The translations under genes were made by a program, and so were the position numbers. The notes beneath the pieces are model-generated. The model did not search any database. It was not told the origin of the DNA and saw nothing but the letters and a program-made list of their open reading frames with translations. Shown one piece after another: positions 16,777-25,465 of a stretch of 64,000 nucleotides of DNA. Numbering within the stretch: the stretch's first letter is position 1; the number at the start of each line of letters is the position of its first letter. The DNA is from Niastella sp. GTDB taxonomy: Bacteria > Bacteroidota > Bacteroidia > Chitinophagales > Chitinophagaceae. The DNA is taken from positions 25,096-89,095 of the forward strand of contig JAGIBF010000031.1 of assembly GCA_017744515.1 (NCBI GenBank), given 5' to 3'.

Positions 16777-18075
16777 TTAATCTGCTGAATACTCTTCAAT
16801 TAACTTTATAATTTCTTTTCTGCCGAAATAATATGCCCAGCCCAGTGGAACACTATCGTGCTCTTTATCCTTCATGGAAATGTCCACGCCGGCATGGAGG
16901 GCAAGCTTCGCCAGCGCTGTATCCCCCCTTTGCGCAGCAATATGCAGCAGGTTACCTTCCCAATCGAAATAAGTGCGGTTCACTTCCCCGGGGTTTGAAG
17001 CCAGCAAAGCGGCTGCACGGTCTTTCCAGCCAAGGTCCCACATCACAAGAGCAGAACAGGTAGCACCATGCGCCATCAGCCATTCGGCAGCAGCCGGTTG
17101 TCCGCAATGAGCAGCAAGTTGTATAAGCGTCATACCATTGACAAGCGGCGTATCCAGTTCATCCGGCCTTAAAGATGTACCTGTTTGTTTTAAAACCTCC
17201 ATATCGCCTAATCCGATTGCTTCTGCCAGTGCTACCATCTGCTGAGAAGAAGGATGAGTAATATAACGCTTACCCGTTATCCACCATGTGAGCCCATAAC
17301 CAACAGTCTGGAAACCTACCTCCTCATAAGTACGAACACCGATATCGCTGGCATTCAGCATCACATATTGATAGCCGCGTTCCTGCGCATAACGGCAGGC
17401 GGCGATCACCAGCGCCTTACCAATACCTTTTCGCCGCATGGAAGGAATTACCCCTACATTATACATACCGGCAATGCCCATAGGCCCGGCGGTAAAGAAC
17501 AGGGCGGTTTGCCCTACGATAGCACCGCCGAGGAAAGCAACGAACCGCTGTGCTTTATCAGGATACATACGCAGTAAAGCATCGGAATATATACCATCAT
17601 TATTGCCATAGGGAAGCCCCTTTACTTCGTGAACAGGAATATCATTCGAAACACGTATCTCCAATGCCGGTGGTGTAGTAAAATTGGTTTTTACATCAGC
17701 AACGTCCAATGCCATCCAGCGTGGTTTCCAGCCCGGCTGAAAACCACGGGCCAGCAGGCGGGCATTCACATCGGCCGGCTCAGCAGGATCGAGAGACCAG
17801 TATCCTATGTGAGCAACTTCCTGTGTACGATAAAAATCCATCATCGCATCCAGTTGAACACCTGCCTTATCCGGGACCATAGCAGGAAACAACACAGACG
17901 AACCATTGCCAACTGAATACGTATAAGTAAGTCCGTCAATTACATGAACTACCCCACCCAACGCGGTAGCGCTGCAACAAAATAGTTGCCGGTGGTTTTC
18001 AGCCACGGCCTGCTCCAGTTGTGCAGTGCTGGCATTACGAAGAACAACCTGATCGTTTACTGACGCAGTTTCCAT
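16777..18075 (-). CDS. GNAT acetyltransferase fused to ankyrin repeats
   Basis: A 432-residue two-part protein. The N-terminal half, about residues 1-270, ends in a GNAT domain with the acetyl-CoA loop SMRRKGIGKALV at about 216-227, preceded by MYNVGVIP, and with MLNASDIGVRTYEEVGF near the end of the fold. From about 280 to 432 ankyrin-type repeats follow: GMTLIQLAAHCGQPAAAEWL, GNLLHIAAQRGDTALAKLAL and SVPLGWAYYFGRKEIIKLI. GNAT enzymes acetylate amines or proteins; the ankyrin part would hold a protein partner or target. Both parts share one frame with no break. The gene lies 10 bases upstream of the LytS-like gene, so they may be co-transcribed. Confidence 0.88.
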   Translation of the reverse strand: METASVNDQVVLRNASTAQLEQAVAENHRQLFCCSATALGGVVHVIDGLTYTYSVGNGSSVLFPAMVPDKAGVQLDAMMDFYRTQEVAHIGYWSLDPAEPADVNARLLARGFQPGWKPRWMALDVADVKTNFTTPPALEIRVSNDIPVHEVKGLPYGNNDGIYSDALLRMYPDKAQRFVAFLGGAIVGQTALFFTAGPMGIAGMYNVGVIPSMRRKGIGKALVIAACRYAQERGYQYVMLNASDIGVRTYEEVGFQTVGYGLTWWITGKRYITHPSSQQMVALAEAIGLGDMEVLKQTGTSLRPDELDTPLVNGMTLIQLAAHCGQPAAAEWLMAHGATCSALVMWDLGWKDRAAALLASNPGEVNRTYFDWEGNLLHIAAQRGDTALAKLALHAGVDISMKDKEHDSVPLGWAYYFGRKEIIKLIEEYSAD

Positions 18076-18378
18076 AATTGTCTTTCAATTCGTGTAATTC
18101 GACTAAAATTCGTGCTATCTGTCTTTTAGCCTTCGATCCAAATCTAACAGAAAAATAAGAGCGGCGGCCAACTATATTATCGGCCATCTCCCCTTTTCAC
18201 GGTAAACTGTCGGGATGTGTAGTTTTTTGAACAGGGCGTCACAAATGTTTTTTCGCACTTGGAAATTGCATGAAATTCAGGTCCAAACCTGATGGAATAA
18301 TCGATGCACGGGGGAAATGATGTTAAAGGGAAAGTATAGTCAAACAAAAACACTTTAACCACCAAAACAGCGCTTTAT
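18076..18378. other. Divergent intergenic region, 303 bases
   Basis: It separates the minus-strand GNAT-ankyrin gene from the plus-strand DUF1624-like gene and should hold both promoters. A 62-codon minus-strand frame at 18177-18365 has no recognisable features and was not called. No clear -33/-7 pair, hairpin or RNA gene was found. Confidence 0.4.
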
Positions 18379-19557
18379 ATGACATCATCTCCCCCACTTG
18401 CCGGCAACCTTGCCAATCCTTCCGGACGATTACAATCGATAGACCTGCTACGGGGCGCCATCATGATACTCATGATCATCGACCACGTACGATGCTATAC
18501 GGGACAGCCTGCCGGCGGACCGGAGCCTGCTATCTTTTTCACCCGTTGGATCACGCATTACTGTGCGCCTGTCTTTTGCTTCTTTGCCGGCACCAGCGCC
18601 TTCTTTTATGGCAGAAAACAGCAAGACCGCGGAAAGCTATCACGCTTCCTCTTTACCCGTGGCCTGCTGCTCATTATATTGGAACTTACCGTTGTGCGTT
18701 TCTCCTGGGCCTTCAAGGTCAATTTCACTGAATTTATATTTATGGGCATCCTCTGGATGCTCGGCTGGAGCATGATACTAATGGCCTTGCTGGTACGGTT
18801 AAAACCGGTAACGGTAGCCATTATTGGCATGGCCATTATCCTGTTTCAGCAACTGTTTGCCCTGGCGCCAAAAGCATTGCCCGTCGCATGGCAGCAATCC
18901 TTTGGCAACTTTTGGGAATTCATCTATGCTTCCGGATTCGACTGGCCGCGCCCTTTTGCAATCCTGTATGTCATTGTTCCCTGGGTGGGCGTCATGGCCG
19001 CTGGTTATGGCTTTGGGCTGATCATGCTGATGGAGCCTGTGAGGCGCCGCCGCATTTGCCTTATCATTGGCCTGGGCGCCATCGCGGCATTCATCATCGG
19101 CGGCAGTACGCTGATCGCTTTGAATAAACCGGATGATAACAACGAGGTTCCCTTTCTTTTTAAGTTGCTCAACCAGCGCAAGTACCCCGCCTCCACCTGG
19201 TACCTGCTGATGACGCTGGGCCCTCCCATTGCCCTGATCCCATTTGCCGAAAAAGCCAGGGGCTGGCTGGCCGGTATACTTACTACCATTGGCCGGGTAC
19301 CCCTGTTTTATTACCTCCTGCACATTCCCCTGATCCACCTCAGCGCGCTATTGGTTAACTTTATGCAGTACGACCTTTCAGGACAAGATTGGTATTGGTA
19401 CGCACCTTTTGCCGAAGTGCCACCCCAATACAAATGGAGCCTTGGATTGCTGTACCTCGTATTTTTTATAGATGTAGTCATCCTGTATTATGCCAGTCGC
19501 TGGTATGGCGCCTATAAACAGGCACATCCCGATAAACGCTGGCTGACATATTTATAA
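18379..19557 (+). CDS. DUF1624-type membrane acyltransferase (heparan-alpha-glucosaminide N-acetyltransferase-like)
   Basis: A 392-residue membrane protein with about ten hydrophobic helices. The N-terminal QSIDLLRGAIMILMIIDHV (about residues 19-37) and FTRWITHYCAPVFCFFAGTS (about 55-74) are the signatures of the HGSNAT/YeiB-like superfamily, with conserved Asp-His and His residues proposed for transmembrane acetyl transfer. The acceptor is unknown. It is followed after 109 bases by a GNAT gene and then by the ankyrin/VOC cluster on the same strand. Confidence 0.88.
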   Translation: MTSSPPLAGNLANPSGRLQSIDLLRGAIMILMIIDHVRCYTGQPAGGPEPAIFFTRWITHYCAPVFCFFAGTSAFFYGRKQQDRGKLSRFLFTRGLLLIILELTVVRFSWAFKVNFTEFIFMGILWMLGWSMILMALLVRLKPVTVAIIGMAIILFQQLFALAPKALPVAWQQSFGNFWEFIYASGFDWPRPFAILYVIVPWVGVMAAGYGFGLIMLMEPVRRRRICLIIGLGAIAAFIIGGSTLIALNKPDDNNEVPFLFKLLNQRKYPASTWYLLMTLGPPIALIPFAEKARGWLAGILTTIGRVPLFYYLLHIPLIHLSALLVNFMQYDLSGQDWYWYAPFAEVPPQYKWSLGLLYLVFFIDVVILYYASRWYGAYKQAHPDKRWLTYL

Positions 19558-19666
19558 TCGCATAAATGTTATGAAATTGACGCACACCATCGGCCGCTTT
19601 ATCATGGGACTGAAAAGGCCTTCCAAAACTACCAACATACGCAGGCTGCGTGAGTGGGGAGAGACC

Positions 19667-20182
19667 ATGGAGTCATTTACGATCCGTGAAGTAACGGAAA
19701 GTGACTTGCCTGCATTGACAGCCTTGCATGTGCAGACCTGGAATGATACTTACTGGACGGTGCGCAACCCGCCCACTTATGAAACGCGTGAGCAGCAATG
19801 GAAGCAACAATTTAAAGTGAAAGACGGCAGCTGGTTTTGCTTTGTGGTGCAGAACCAGGCTGGCAGGCTGATTGGTTTTGCCAAAGGCCTGCGCTACAAT
19901 CATGGCGATCTTCCCGACTACCGGGGTGAGCTCAATAAGATATACCTGTTGCTGGAATACCAGCGTCTTGGCCTTGGCCGCTTACTGATGGGTCACGTAG
20001 CACGTAAGTTTCTCGGCATGGGCGTCAACTCCATGGTGCTGTTTGGTATACCACAAAACCCATCGAACCGCTTCCACGAAGCGTTGCATGGAGAGCGCCT
20101 GTACGATAAGAAGGGAGAGTTTCATGGAGGCTATGGCTGGCGCGATCTGCAGAAGCTGGCAGATATATGCCCTGTTGATTAA
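19667..20182 (+). CDS. GNAT family N-acetyltransferase
   Basis: The chosen start at 19667 (MESFTIREVTESDLPAL) gives 171 residues and is preceded by a purine-rich GGGGAGA. A frame from 19571 adds 32 basic residues outside the fold. GNAT features are IREVTESDLPAL at the start, LIGFAKGLRYN, LNKIYLLLEYQRLGLGRLLM with the acetyl-CoA loop QRLGLGRLL, and a C-terminal FHEALHGERLYDKKGEFHGG. This matches stand-alone GNATs that acetylate small molecules or N-termini; the substrate cannot be predicted. It is 14 bases from the following ankyrin gene. Confidence 0.88.
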   Translation: MESFTIREVTESDLPALTALHVQTWNDTYWTVRNPPTYETREQQWKQQFKVKDGSWFCFVVQNQAGRLIGFAKGLRYNHGDLPDYRGELNKIYLLLEYQRLGLGRLLMGHVARKFLGMGVNSMVLFGIPQNPSNRFHEALHGERLYDKKGEFHGGYGWRDLQKLADICPVD

Positions 20183-20196
20183 ATAGTTTGTTATTC

Positions 20197-21180
20197 ATGA
20201 TACAGCCCATTGAATTACGGCGCGAATTACCCATGCAGGTGCACAATGGTATGTCTACCACTACCAAAGTATGGGAGATATTAAGCGCCAGCAAGATCGG
20301 AGATCTGCAACGTGTGGAGGAACTTGTTGCCGCAGAACCGGGGCTGGTGTATGCTCAATACAATTATACCCCACCCATTCACTTTGCGGTGCGCGAAGGA
20401 CATATTGACCTGGTGGAATATTTATTGCTGGAACAGGGTGCACTTGATCCTACCTACCGCATCTATCCTTTCCAGGAAAGCCTGCTGACCATTGCAAAGG
20501 ACAGGAACGAGGACATGATTGCCGGCCTGCTTCAACAGTACCTCGAAGATCCATCCCTGCACAAATGCGGCAAAGACAATGGTGCCATCGAATACAACAG
20601 AACACAACAGGAGAAGGACTTTGAACAGGCAGTAGACAAGGAGGACCTGCAAGCTACGGCACAGCTGTTAAAAGAAAACCCTGCCCTGGCGTTGGATGAA
20701 ACGTTCTTCTGGAGCGAAGGTATTTTAACGATGCCTGCCAAGGAAGCGAATTATCAACTAATGGAGCTATTGATGAGCTACGGCGCCAAAGTGCCTGGCG
20801 TGTTAAAATGGACGCAGTTCTATTATTTTGAACGGTACGACAGTGCTGTTTTCCTGATGGAGCATGGCATGAATCCTGATACCATGAGCTGGCACCACGT
20901 GACCCTGCTGCACGATATGGCACAGAAAGGCCATCTCGACAAAGCAGCGCTGCTGCTCAAACATGGCGCTCAGATCGATCCAATAGACGAAGAATACTGG
21001 TCAACACCACTGGGCCTGGCAGCCAAATGGGGACAGGAAGAAATGGTTGACTTCCTGCTTAGACAGGGGGCAGACCCAAATAAAGCAGGCGCTCCCTGGG
21101 CCACTCCATTGGCCTGGGCTACCCGCCGGGGCCATACAGCCATTATTGCGCTGCTGAAGCAATATAACGCTTACGAATAA
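20197..21180 (+). CDS. Ankyrin-repeat protein (327 residues)
   Basis: The start is the ATG at 20197; a TTG at 20188 is less likely. Ankyrin repeats are clear in both halves. N-terminal: VWEILSASKIGDLQRVEELV and TPPIHFAVREGHIDLVEYLL. C-terminal: VTLLHDMAQKGHLDKAALLL, STPLGLAAKWGQEEMVDFLL and ATPLAWATRRGHTAIIALL. The middle repeats are degenerate. No signal peptide or membrane segment is seen, so it is probably cytoplasmic and binds proteins. It lies 13 bases before a VOC gene and shares repeat style with the ankyrin gene at 21599 and the GNAT-ankyrin fusion at 16777, which points to local duplication. Confidence 0.88.
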   Translation: MIQPIELRRELPMQVHNGMSTTTKVWEILSASKIGDLQRVEELVAAEPGLVYAQYNYTPPIHFAVREGHIDLVEYLLLEQGALDPTYRIYPFQESLLTIAKDRNEDMIAGLLQQYLEDPSLHKCGKDNGAIEYNRTQQEKDFEQAVDKEDLQATAQLLKENPALALDETFFWSEGILTMPAKEANYQLMELLMSYGAKVPGVLKWTQFYYFERYDSAVFLMEHGMNPDTMSWHHVTLLHDMAQKGHLDKAALLLKHGAQIDPIDEEYWSTPLGLAAKWGQEEMVDFLLRQGADPNKAGAPWATPLAWATRRGHTAIIALLKQYNAYE

Positions 21181-21193
21181 ATTCAGACGTCAC

Positions 21194-21592
21194 ATGGAAA
21201 ATACAAAAGCCATATTTAAAACTGCCAAACCTTATCAAAAGGACGCCATGAACCTGCCGGTCAATGACGTCCATGCTGCCATCCCTTTTTACCAAACCAT
21301 CATGGGCTTCAACCTGATATCGCGGGATAACCAGCCGCACCGGTCGGCCGTACTGGAGCGCGACGATGTACAGATCGGCCTTGCAGAAAATGGCGGCGAT
21401 CCTACGCAGGATGGTTGTTTCTTTTCAGTAGACAATATAGAAGCCGCTTTTGCAGAGCTGAAAGCAAAGGGACTGCAAAAAGAACTGTCTGCTATCCAAA
21501 CCCAAAAGTACGGAGAGACCTTCTGGAAGGTATTTTTTGTAGTAGCGCCCGATGGACTCTGTTATTGTCTTGGTGAGCGGCAACCTGATTAA
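21194..21592 (+). CDS. VOC (glyoxalase/dioxygenase-fold) family protein
   Basis: A 132-residue single VOC module. It shows the beta-alpha-beta pattern NLPVNDVHAAIPFYQTIMGF, then HRSAVLERDDVQIGLAE and a C-terminal FFVVAPDGLCYCLGE. VOC proteins use a metal for lyase, dioxygenase or antibiotic-resistance chemistry, or simply bind ligands; glyoxalase-type metal residues are not obvious here, so the activity is open. It sits 6 bases before the ankyrin gene at 21599 and 13 bases after another, and so is firmly part of the ankyrin/VOC cluster. Confidence 0.82.
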   Translation: MENTKAIFKTAKPYQKDAMNLPVNDVHAAIPFYQTIMGFNLISRDNQPHRSAVLERDDVQIGLAENGGDPTQDGCFFSVDNIEAAFAELKAKGLQKELSAIQTQKYGETFWKVFFVVAPDGLCYCLGERQPD

Positions 21593-21598
21593 ATATTT

Positions 21599-22852
21599 AT
21601 GAAACTAAAGCCACTACCCATACAGGCAGGACTGGCGCAATACCAGCAGCAGGCCGATGCGTTGTATGCAGCCTATACCGCAGGTGACATAACCGCTATG
21701 GGCCAAATGAAGGACGGTCATCCACAATGGTGGCGATTGGCCGTAGCGGAGTTCCGGCAACTGAACGCCACTCCATCAGATGCACAGGTAGTAGTAGCCT
21801 GGTATTATGCTTTCAACAGCTGGAATGAACTGGCTACGTGGGTAGCCGCAGTAGCACAACCAGGCTCTCTAACGGCACGATTTGAAACCGCCGTGGATGC
21901 GATCGTAGCAGGTGATATAAAAGTATTGAAGACATTACTACAGGAGGACCCTGCATTGATCAGTGCCCGCTCCATGCGTTCCCACCACTCCATGCTGCTA
22001 CACTATACAGGTACCAATGGCGTGGAAGGTTACCGACAGCGCTATCCACCCAATGCAGTGGAAGTATTGCAGCTCTTGCTGGCTGCCGGCGCCGAAGTAA
22101 ATGCAACAGCCGATATGTATGGCGGTGGCTCTACTACGTTTGGCTTGCTGGCTACCAGCATACATCCAGCCAAAGCAGGGATCATGAGCACCATGCTGGA
22201 GATACTGTTGAAAGCAGGCGCCTTTATCGATCAACCGGACGCTGCAGGCAACGATTCTCCTGCTATCAATGGTTGTCTGCACAACGGACGGCCCGAAGCA
22301 GCCGACTTCCTTATGCGGCATGGCGCTCTACTCGACCTCGAAGGAGCGGCTGGTACCGGCAGGCTGGATATAGTGCAAACTTACTTCAATGAAGATGGCA
22401 GCCTGAAAGACACCGCCACTACGCACAAGATGAATTATGGTTATATGTGGGCCTGTGAGTTTGGGCATGTAGCAGTCATTGATTTCCTGATCGGCAAAGG
22501 GCTTGATGTGAATGTGAATGTGGATGGCATGTATGGATTGCATTGGGCCCTCATAGGCGGGCACCTCGATGTGGTCAAATTACTGATCGCCCGTGGCGCT
22601 TCGCTGGAATTGCGGAATATGTATGGCGGCGATGCCATTGGCTGTTGCACATGGGCCATCGCAAACAGCAGCGAAGTATATCGCTGGCCGGAAAAAGAGG
22701 TTGACTATATAGCGATCATGGAAGAACTGCTTAAAACCGGCATCCCTGTTGAGCGGGGCATGCTGGCCTGGCTGGAAAAAGAAAGTGACATCCCCTCTCC
22801 TGCCAAAGAGCAACTGGATATTTTATTCCGGAAATACGGAGCTACTACCTGA
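21599..22852 (+). CDS. Ankyrin-repeat protein (417 residues)
   Basis: The N-terminal about 95 residues are a helical non-repeat region (AWYYAFNSWNELATWVAAVA), a pattern often seen in front of Bacteroidetes ankyrin arrays. Repeats follow: DAIVAGDIKVLKTLLQEDP, AVEVLQLLLAAGAEVNATA, TMLEILLKAGAFIDQPDAAG, GRPEAADFLMRHGALLDLEG, GHVAVIDFLIGKGLDVNV and GLHWALIGGHLDVVKLLIAR. The last about 60 residues are less regular. No export signal is seen. Neighbours are VOC genes on both sides, 6 and 18 bases away, so the four genes from 20197 to 23653 look like one operon. Confidence 0.9.
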   Translation: MKLKPLPIQAGLAQYQQQADALYAAYTAGDITAMGQMKDGHPQWWRLAVAEFRQLNATPSDAQVVVAWYYAFNSWNELATWVAAVAQPGSLTARFETAVDAIVAGDIKVLKTLLQEDPALISARSMRSHHSMLLHYTGTNGVEGYRQRYPPNAVEVLQLLLAAGAEVNATADMYGGGSTTFGLLATSIHPAKAGIMSTMLEILLKAGAFIDQPDAAGNDSPAINGCLHNGRPEAADFLMRHGALLDLEGAAGTGRLDIVQTYFNEDGSLKDTATTHKMNYGYMWACEFGHVAVIDFLIGKGLDVNVNVDGMYGLHWALIGGHLDVVKLLIARGASLELRNMYGGDAIGCCTWAIANSSEVYRWPEKEVDYIAIMEELLKTGIPVERGMLAWLEKESDIPSPAKEQLDILFRKYGATT

Positions 22853-22870
22853 TCTCTTAAACATTCCTCT

Positions 22871-23653
22871 ATGGCCAACGATCACCCTACCATTATCTCA
22901 CCCGTGAGTCGTCATCTTGTAGTAAGCAATGTGGCACGCAGTGTAGCTTTTTACTGTGAAGTATTGGGTTTCGACATAGCACCTGATGCTATGAAAAGCA
23001 GTATACCCTCCCAGGCTGAAGTAGTGTATGGTCCTGCCCGCATCCAGTTTTACACGGAAGAGGGGCTGACGGTAGATAGTTCAGGTCCTATGAGCCCACG
23101 CGGATCGGCCATGCTATTCTTTGAAGTGGATAATGTGCCACTCATGCACGCCGTCATTGCCGCACGTGGCGGCCAACCTTCCCGTCCTGAAAAGATAAAC
23201 TGGATCAAAATAGAAATGTTTGAAGTGCGCGACCCGGATGGGCATGCCTTGTGGTTTGGCAAATCGTACCACGAGTTTTACACCGATCTGCATATAGAAG
23301 ATGGCAAAGGCCAGTTGCGAAAAGCATTACCCGAACTGCCTTTGCATGATGTAGCAGCAGGTATTGCTTATTACCGGGACGTATTGGGTTTTCGCATCAA
23401 CTACCAACAATATGATCTTGGCGTTATGGACCGCGATAGCATCACCTTATTGCTGATAGTCCGCACAGCGAAGCACACAGGCATCGGAAGCTGTAGCTTT
23501 TACATCAATAATGCCGACGCTCTTTATACCGAATTATTAGCCAAAGGCGCCCACATTCCTGTCCAACCAGTCAGCCATCCCTGGGGCCTGCGCAGCTTCG
23601 AGGTCATAGACCCTGAGGGAAACAAGCTCAGCTTCTCTCAAACGTTTGAGTAA
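22871..23653 (+). CDS. Two-domain VOC family protein
   Basis: A 260-residue protein made of two VOC modules. Module 1, about residues 10-135: HLVVSNVARSVAFYCEVLGF and FEVRDPDGHALWFGKSY. Module 2, about 145-260: LPLHDVAAGIAYYRDVLGF and FEVIDPEGNKLSFSQ. The DPxG(H/N)xL(W/S)F closing strand is typical of bleomycin-resistance/glyoxalase-like proteins. Two modules in one chain can form a complete cleft without dimerisation. The substrate is unknown. It is the last gene of the ankyrin/VOC cluster; 259 bases without a gene follow. Confidence 0.87.
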   Translation: MANDHPTIISPVSRHLVVSNVARSVAFYCEVLGFDIAPDAMKSSIPSQAEVVYGPARIQFYTEEGLTVDSSGPMSPRGSAMLFFEVDNVPLMHAVIAARGGQPSRPEKINWIKIEMFEVRDPDGHALWFGKSYHEFYTDLHIEDGKGQLRKALPELPLHDVAAGIAYYRDVLGFRINYQQYDLGVMDRDSITLLLIVRTAKHTGIGSCSFYINNADALYTELLAKGAHIPVQPVSHPWGLRSFEVIDPEGNKLSFSQTFE

Positions 23654-23912
23654 CAATATTCTACAAAAGCTACCATCTCCTACCACACTTGCTCCATCCA
23701 TGTGTGAGCCATGCACAAAGTGCGCTTTAACAAGCAAGGATGACACATGGCTGAGGCATCCTTCAGGCGGTTTAAGCCAGCCTCCAGCGCTCATTTTTGT
23801 AACAATCATTCAATCCCTCCCCGGCAGCTTCCCAAGCTAAAATTGCAGCTTCCACTTTCTTGTCATAGCACCGGCCCCAAAATCAGGCTTCCTTTGCCTG
23901 TAAATAAACGTT

Positions 23913-24284
23913 ATGACAAACAAAACATTGATGTTGCTGGGCATATTGCTTACCTCGGCGATCATGGGCTTTTCACAATCCAAACTCACAGAAGAACAGA
24001 AAAAGGAATTTAAAGCAAAACAGGAGGCTTATAAAGCCAAACTCAACCTAACAGATGAGCAAGCTACCAAAATGGATGAGATCAATATGACTTATCTCGA
24101 AGGGCTATCCGGCTTGAAACAATCAAGCGGCTCCAAACTGTCCAAGCTCAAAAAGTTCAAAAGCCTCAGCAGTGAGCGCGACAGCAAAGTGAAGAAGATA
24201 CTAACTGAAGAACAGTATAAGATTTACAAAGAACAACAGAAAGAAATGAAAGAAGATTTTAAGGAGCAAAGGTCCAGGAGTTAA
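23913..24284 (+). CDS. Exported Spy/CpxP-like protein
   Basis: A 123-residue protein with a signal peptide (MTNKTLMLLGILLTSAIMGF, cleavage probably near the following Ser-Gln). The mature part is highly charged and helical, with LTEEQKKEFKAKQEAYKAKL, LNLTDEQATKMDEINM and ILTEEQYKIYKEQQKE. The repeated LTxxQ-like elements are the mark of the Spy/CpxP family of periplasmic ATP-independent chaperones and envelope-stress proteins. The gene is short and Lys/Glu-rich, so the family assignment rests on those motifs. It is closed by a terminator at 24306. Confidence 0.75.
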   Translation: MTNKTLMLLGILLTSAIMGFSQSKLTEEQKKEFKAKQEAYKAKLNLTDEQATKMDEINMTYLEGLSGLKQSSGSKLSKLKKFKSLSSERDSKVKKILTEEQYKIYKEQQKEMKEDFKEQRSRS

Positions 24285-24305
24285 GTTAGGTATTATCATC
24301 CCCGT

Positions 24306-24335
24306 GCGTGCCGTGGCTCCTTCGGCACGCTTTTT
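24306..24335 (+). terminator. Rho-independent terminator after the Spy-like gene
   Basis: A perfect 8-bp stem, GCGTGCCG (24306-24313) with CGGCACGC (24323-24330), is followed directly by TTTTT. It lies 22 bases after the stop codon and argues against starting the next gene at 24304. Confidence 0.85.
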
Positions 24336-24399
24336 CAGCACTGATACATTTTGCCACCTGCTCCAGAGGAGCAACGGATTCACGTTCAATATACATACC

Positions 24400-25326
24400 A
24401 TGACAAATGCATTCAATACAATTATTACAATAGTATGCTTATTCCTTTTTGCATCCTGTGACAAAGATGCAGATCAGGAAAAATCATACCGTATCAATGG
24501 CGCCATTTCAGTAGATGGCAGAAACCGTACGTTCCTGCTCAATTTGCCACCGGGCTATTATGAAGGCGATTCAACATTGCCATTGGTAATAGGTCTTCAT
24601 GGTACAGGCGGCAGTGCCGCCCAGTTCGACCACGACTATGGGTTCACTACCAAAGCCAATAACAACAACTTCATCATTGTATATCCTGAAGGAGTCAGAA
24701 GCACCGGCATCCTGGGGCTACGCACCTGGAATGCGGGCACCTGTTGCGACTTTGCCCTTGAGCAACAGATCAACGATGTAAAATACATCGGAGCTTTGCT
24801 CGACAACCTCTTAAGCCGTTACCGCATCAATGCCAAGCGCGTGTATATAACCGGTATGTCCAATGGCGGCATGTTTACCTACCGGCTGGCCAATGAAATG
24901 GGCAACAGGATTGCAGCAGTGGCCGCAGTGAGCTCCACGATGGTATTACCGGCAGCACCACTCACACCTTCCCGACCCATGCCTATTTTGCATATTCACT
25001 CGATCAGGGATACCAAAATCCCTTATGTGGGCGGCATAGGTATAGGCGGTTATTATTTCCCGCCGGTCGATTCCACCCACCGCGTATGGGCGCAGCACAA
25101 TGGTTACACCACCGAACCGGTTACCCTGCGCGACGATGCAAGCTATAAACTCACGGAATGGTCTGGCGGCAATGCAGGCAGCCTCATTCGCTGCTACCTT
25201 ACACAGGACGGAGGCCATGCCTGGCCCGGTGGCCTGAAGCCCAACCGCCGTGGCGATGATCCCTCTACAGTGATCAACGCTACCGATCTCATCTGGGACT
25301 TTTTTAAAGGATATTCCCTGCCATAA
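24400..25326 (+). CDS. Lipoprotein esterase of the PHB depolymerase/LpqC type
   Basis: The start at 24400 yields 308 residues beginning MTNAFNTIITIVCLFLFASC, a lipoprotein signal with the lipidated Cys at residue 20. A frame from 24304 begins inside a terminator stem and is rejected. The alpha/beta-hydrolase core shows PLVIGLHGTGGSAAQFD (oxyanion region), NFIIVYPEGV, the nucleophile motif GMSNGGM, PILHIHSIRDTKIPY near the acid residue, and GGHAWPGG with the catalytic His. These match the LpqC/poly(3-hydroxybutyrate) depolymerase group, which includes feruloyl and acetyl-xylan esterases. The protein is likely anchored in the outer membrane or periplasm; the substrate is uncertain. Confidence 0.88.
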   Translation: MTNAFNTIITIVCLFLFASCDKDADQEKSYRINGAISVDGRNRTFLLNLPPGYYEGDSTLPLVIGLHGTGGSAAQFDHDYGFTTKANNNNFIIVYPEGVRSTGILGLRTWNAGTCCDFALEQQINDVKYIGALLDNLLSRYRINAKRVYITGMSNGGMFTYRLANEMGNRIAAVAAVSSTMVLPAAPLTPSRPMPILHIHSIRDTKIPYVGGIGIGGYYFPPVDSTHRVWAQHNGYTTEPVTLRDDASYKLTEWSGGNAGSLIRCYLTQDGGHAWPGGLKPNRRGDDPSTVINATDLIWDFFKGYSLP

Positions 25327-25365
25327 TTAAACCCATGCCATATAGACTTGTCGAAAGAATGCAAT

Positions 25366-25450
25366 GTCACCCTGAGTATTGTCACCCTGAGCTTGTCGAA
25401 GGGCTGTCGAAGGGTCATCAACGAGGCTTCGATAAACTCAGCCTGACAAC
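25366..25450. repeat. Dispersed palindromic repeat, copy 2 (partly duplicated)
   Basis: The core GTCACCCTGAGCTTGTCGAA to CTCAGCCTGACAAC (25381-25450) has inverted ends. A second GTCACCCTGAG lies 15 bases before it at 25366, and CTGTCGAAGGG is repeated inside. It occupies the gap between the esterase and the histidine kinase gene. Confidence 0.75.
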
Positions 25451-25465
25451 ATAATCAAGCAAAGT

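Noticed and set aside
18177..18365. 62-codon minus-strand frame in the 18.1-18.4 kb gap
   Set aside because: No signal peptide, family motif or coding-like residue pattern; probably random.
24304..24399. 32-residue N-terminal extension of the esterase
   Set aside because: It would start inside a terminator stem and hide the lipoprotein signal that begins at 24400.
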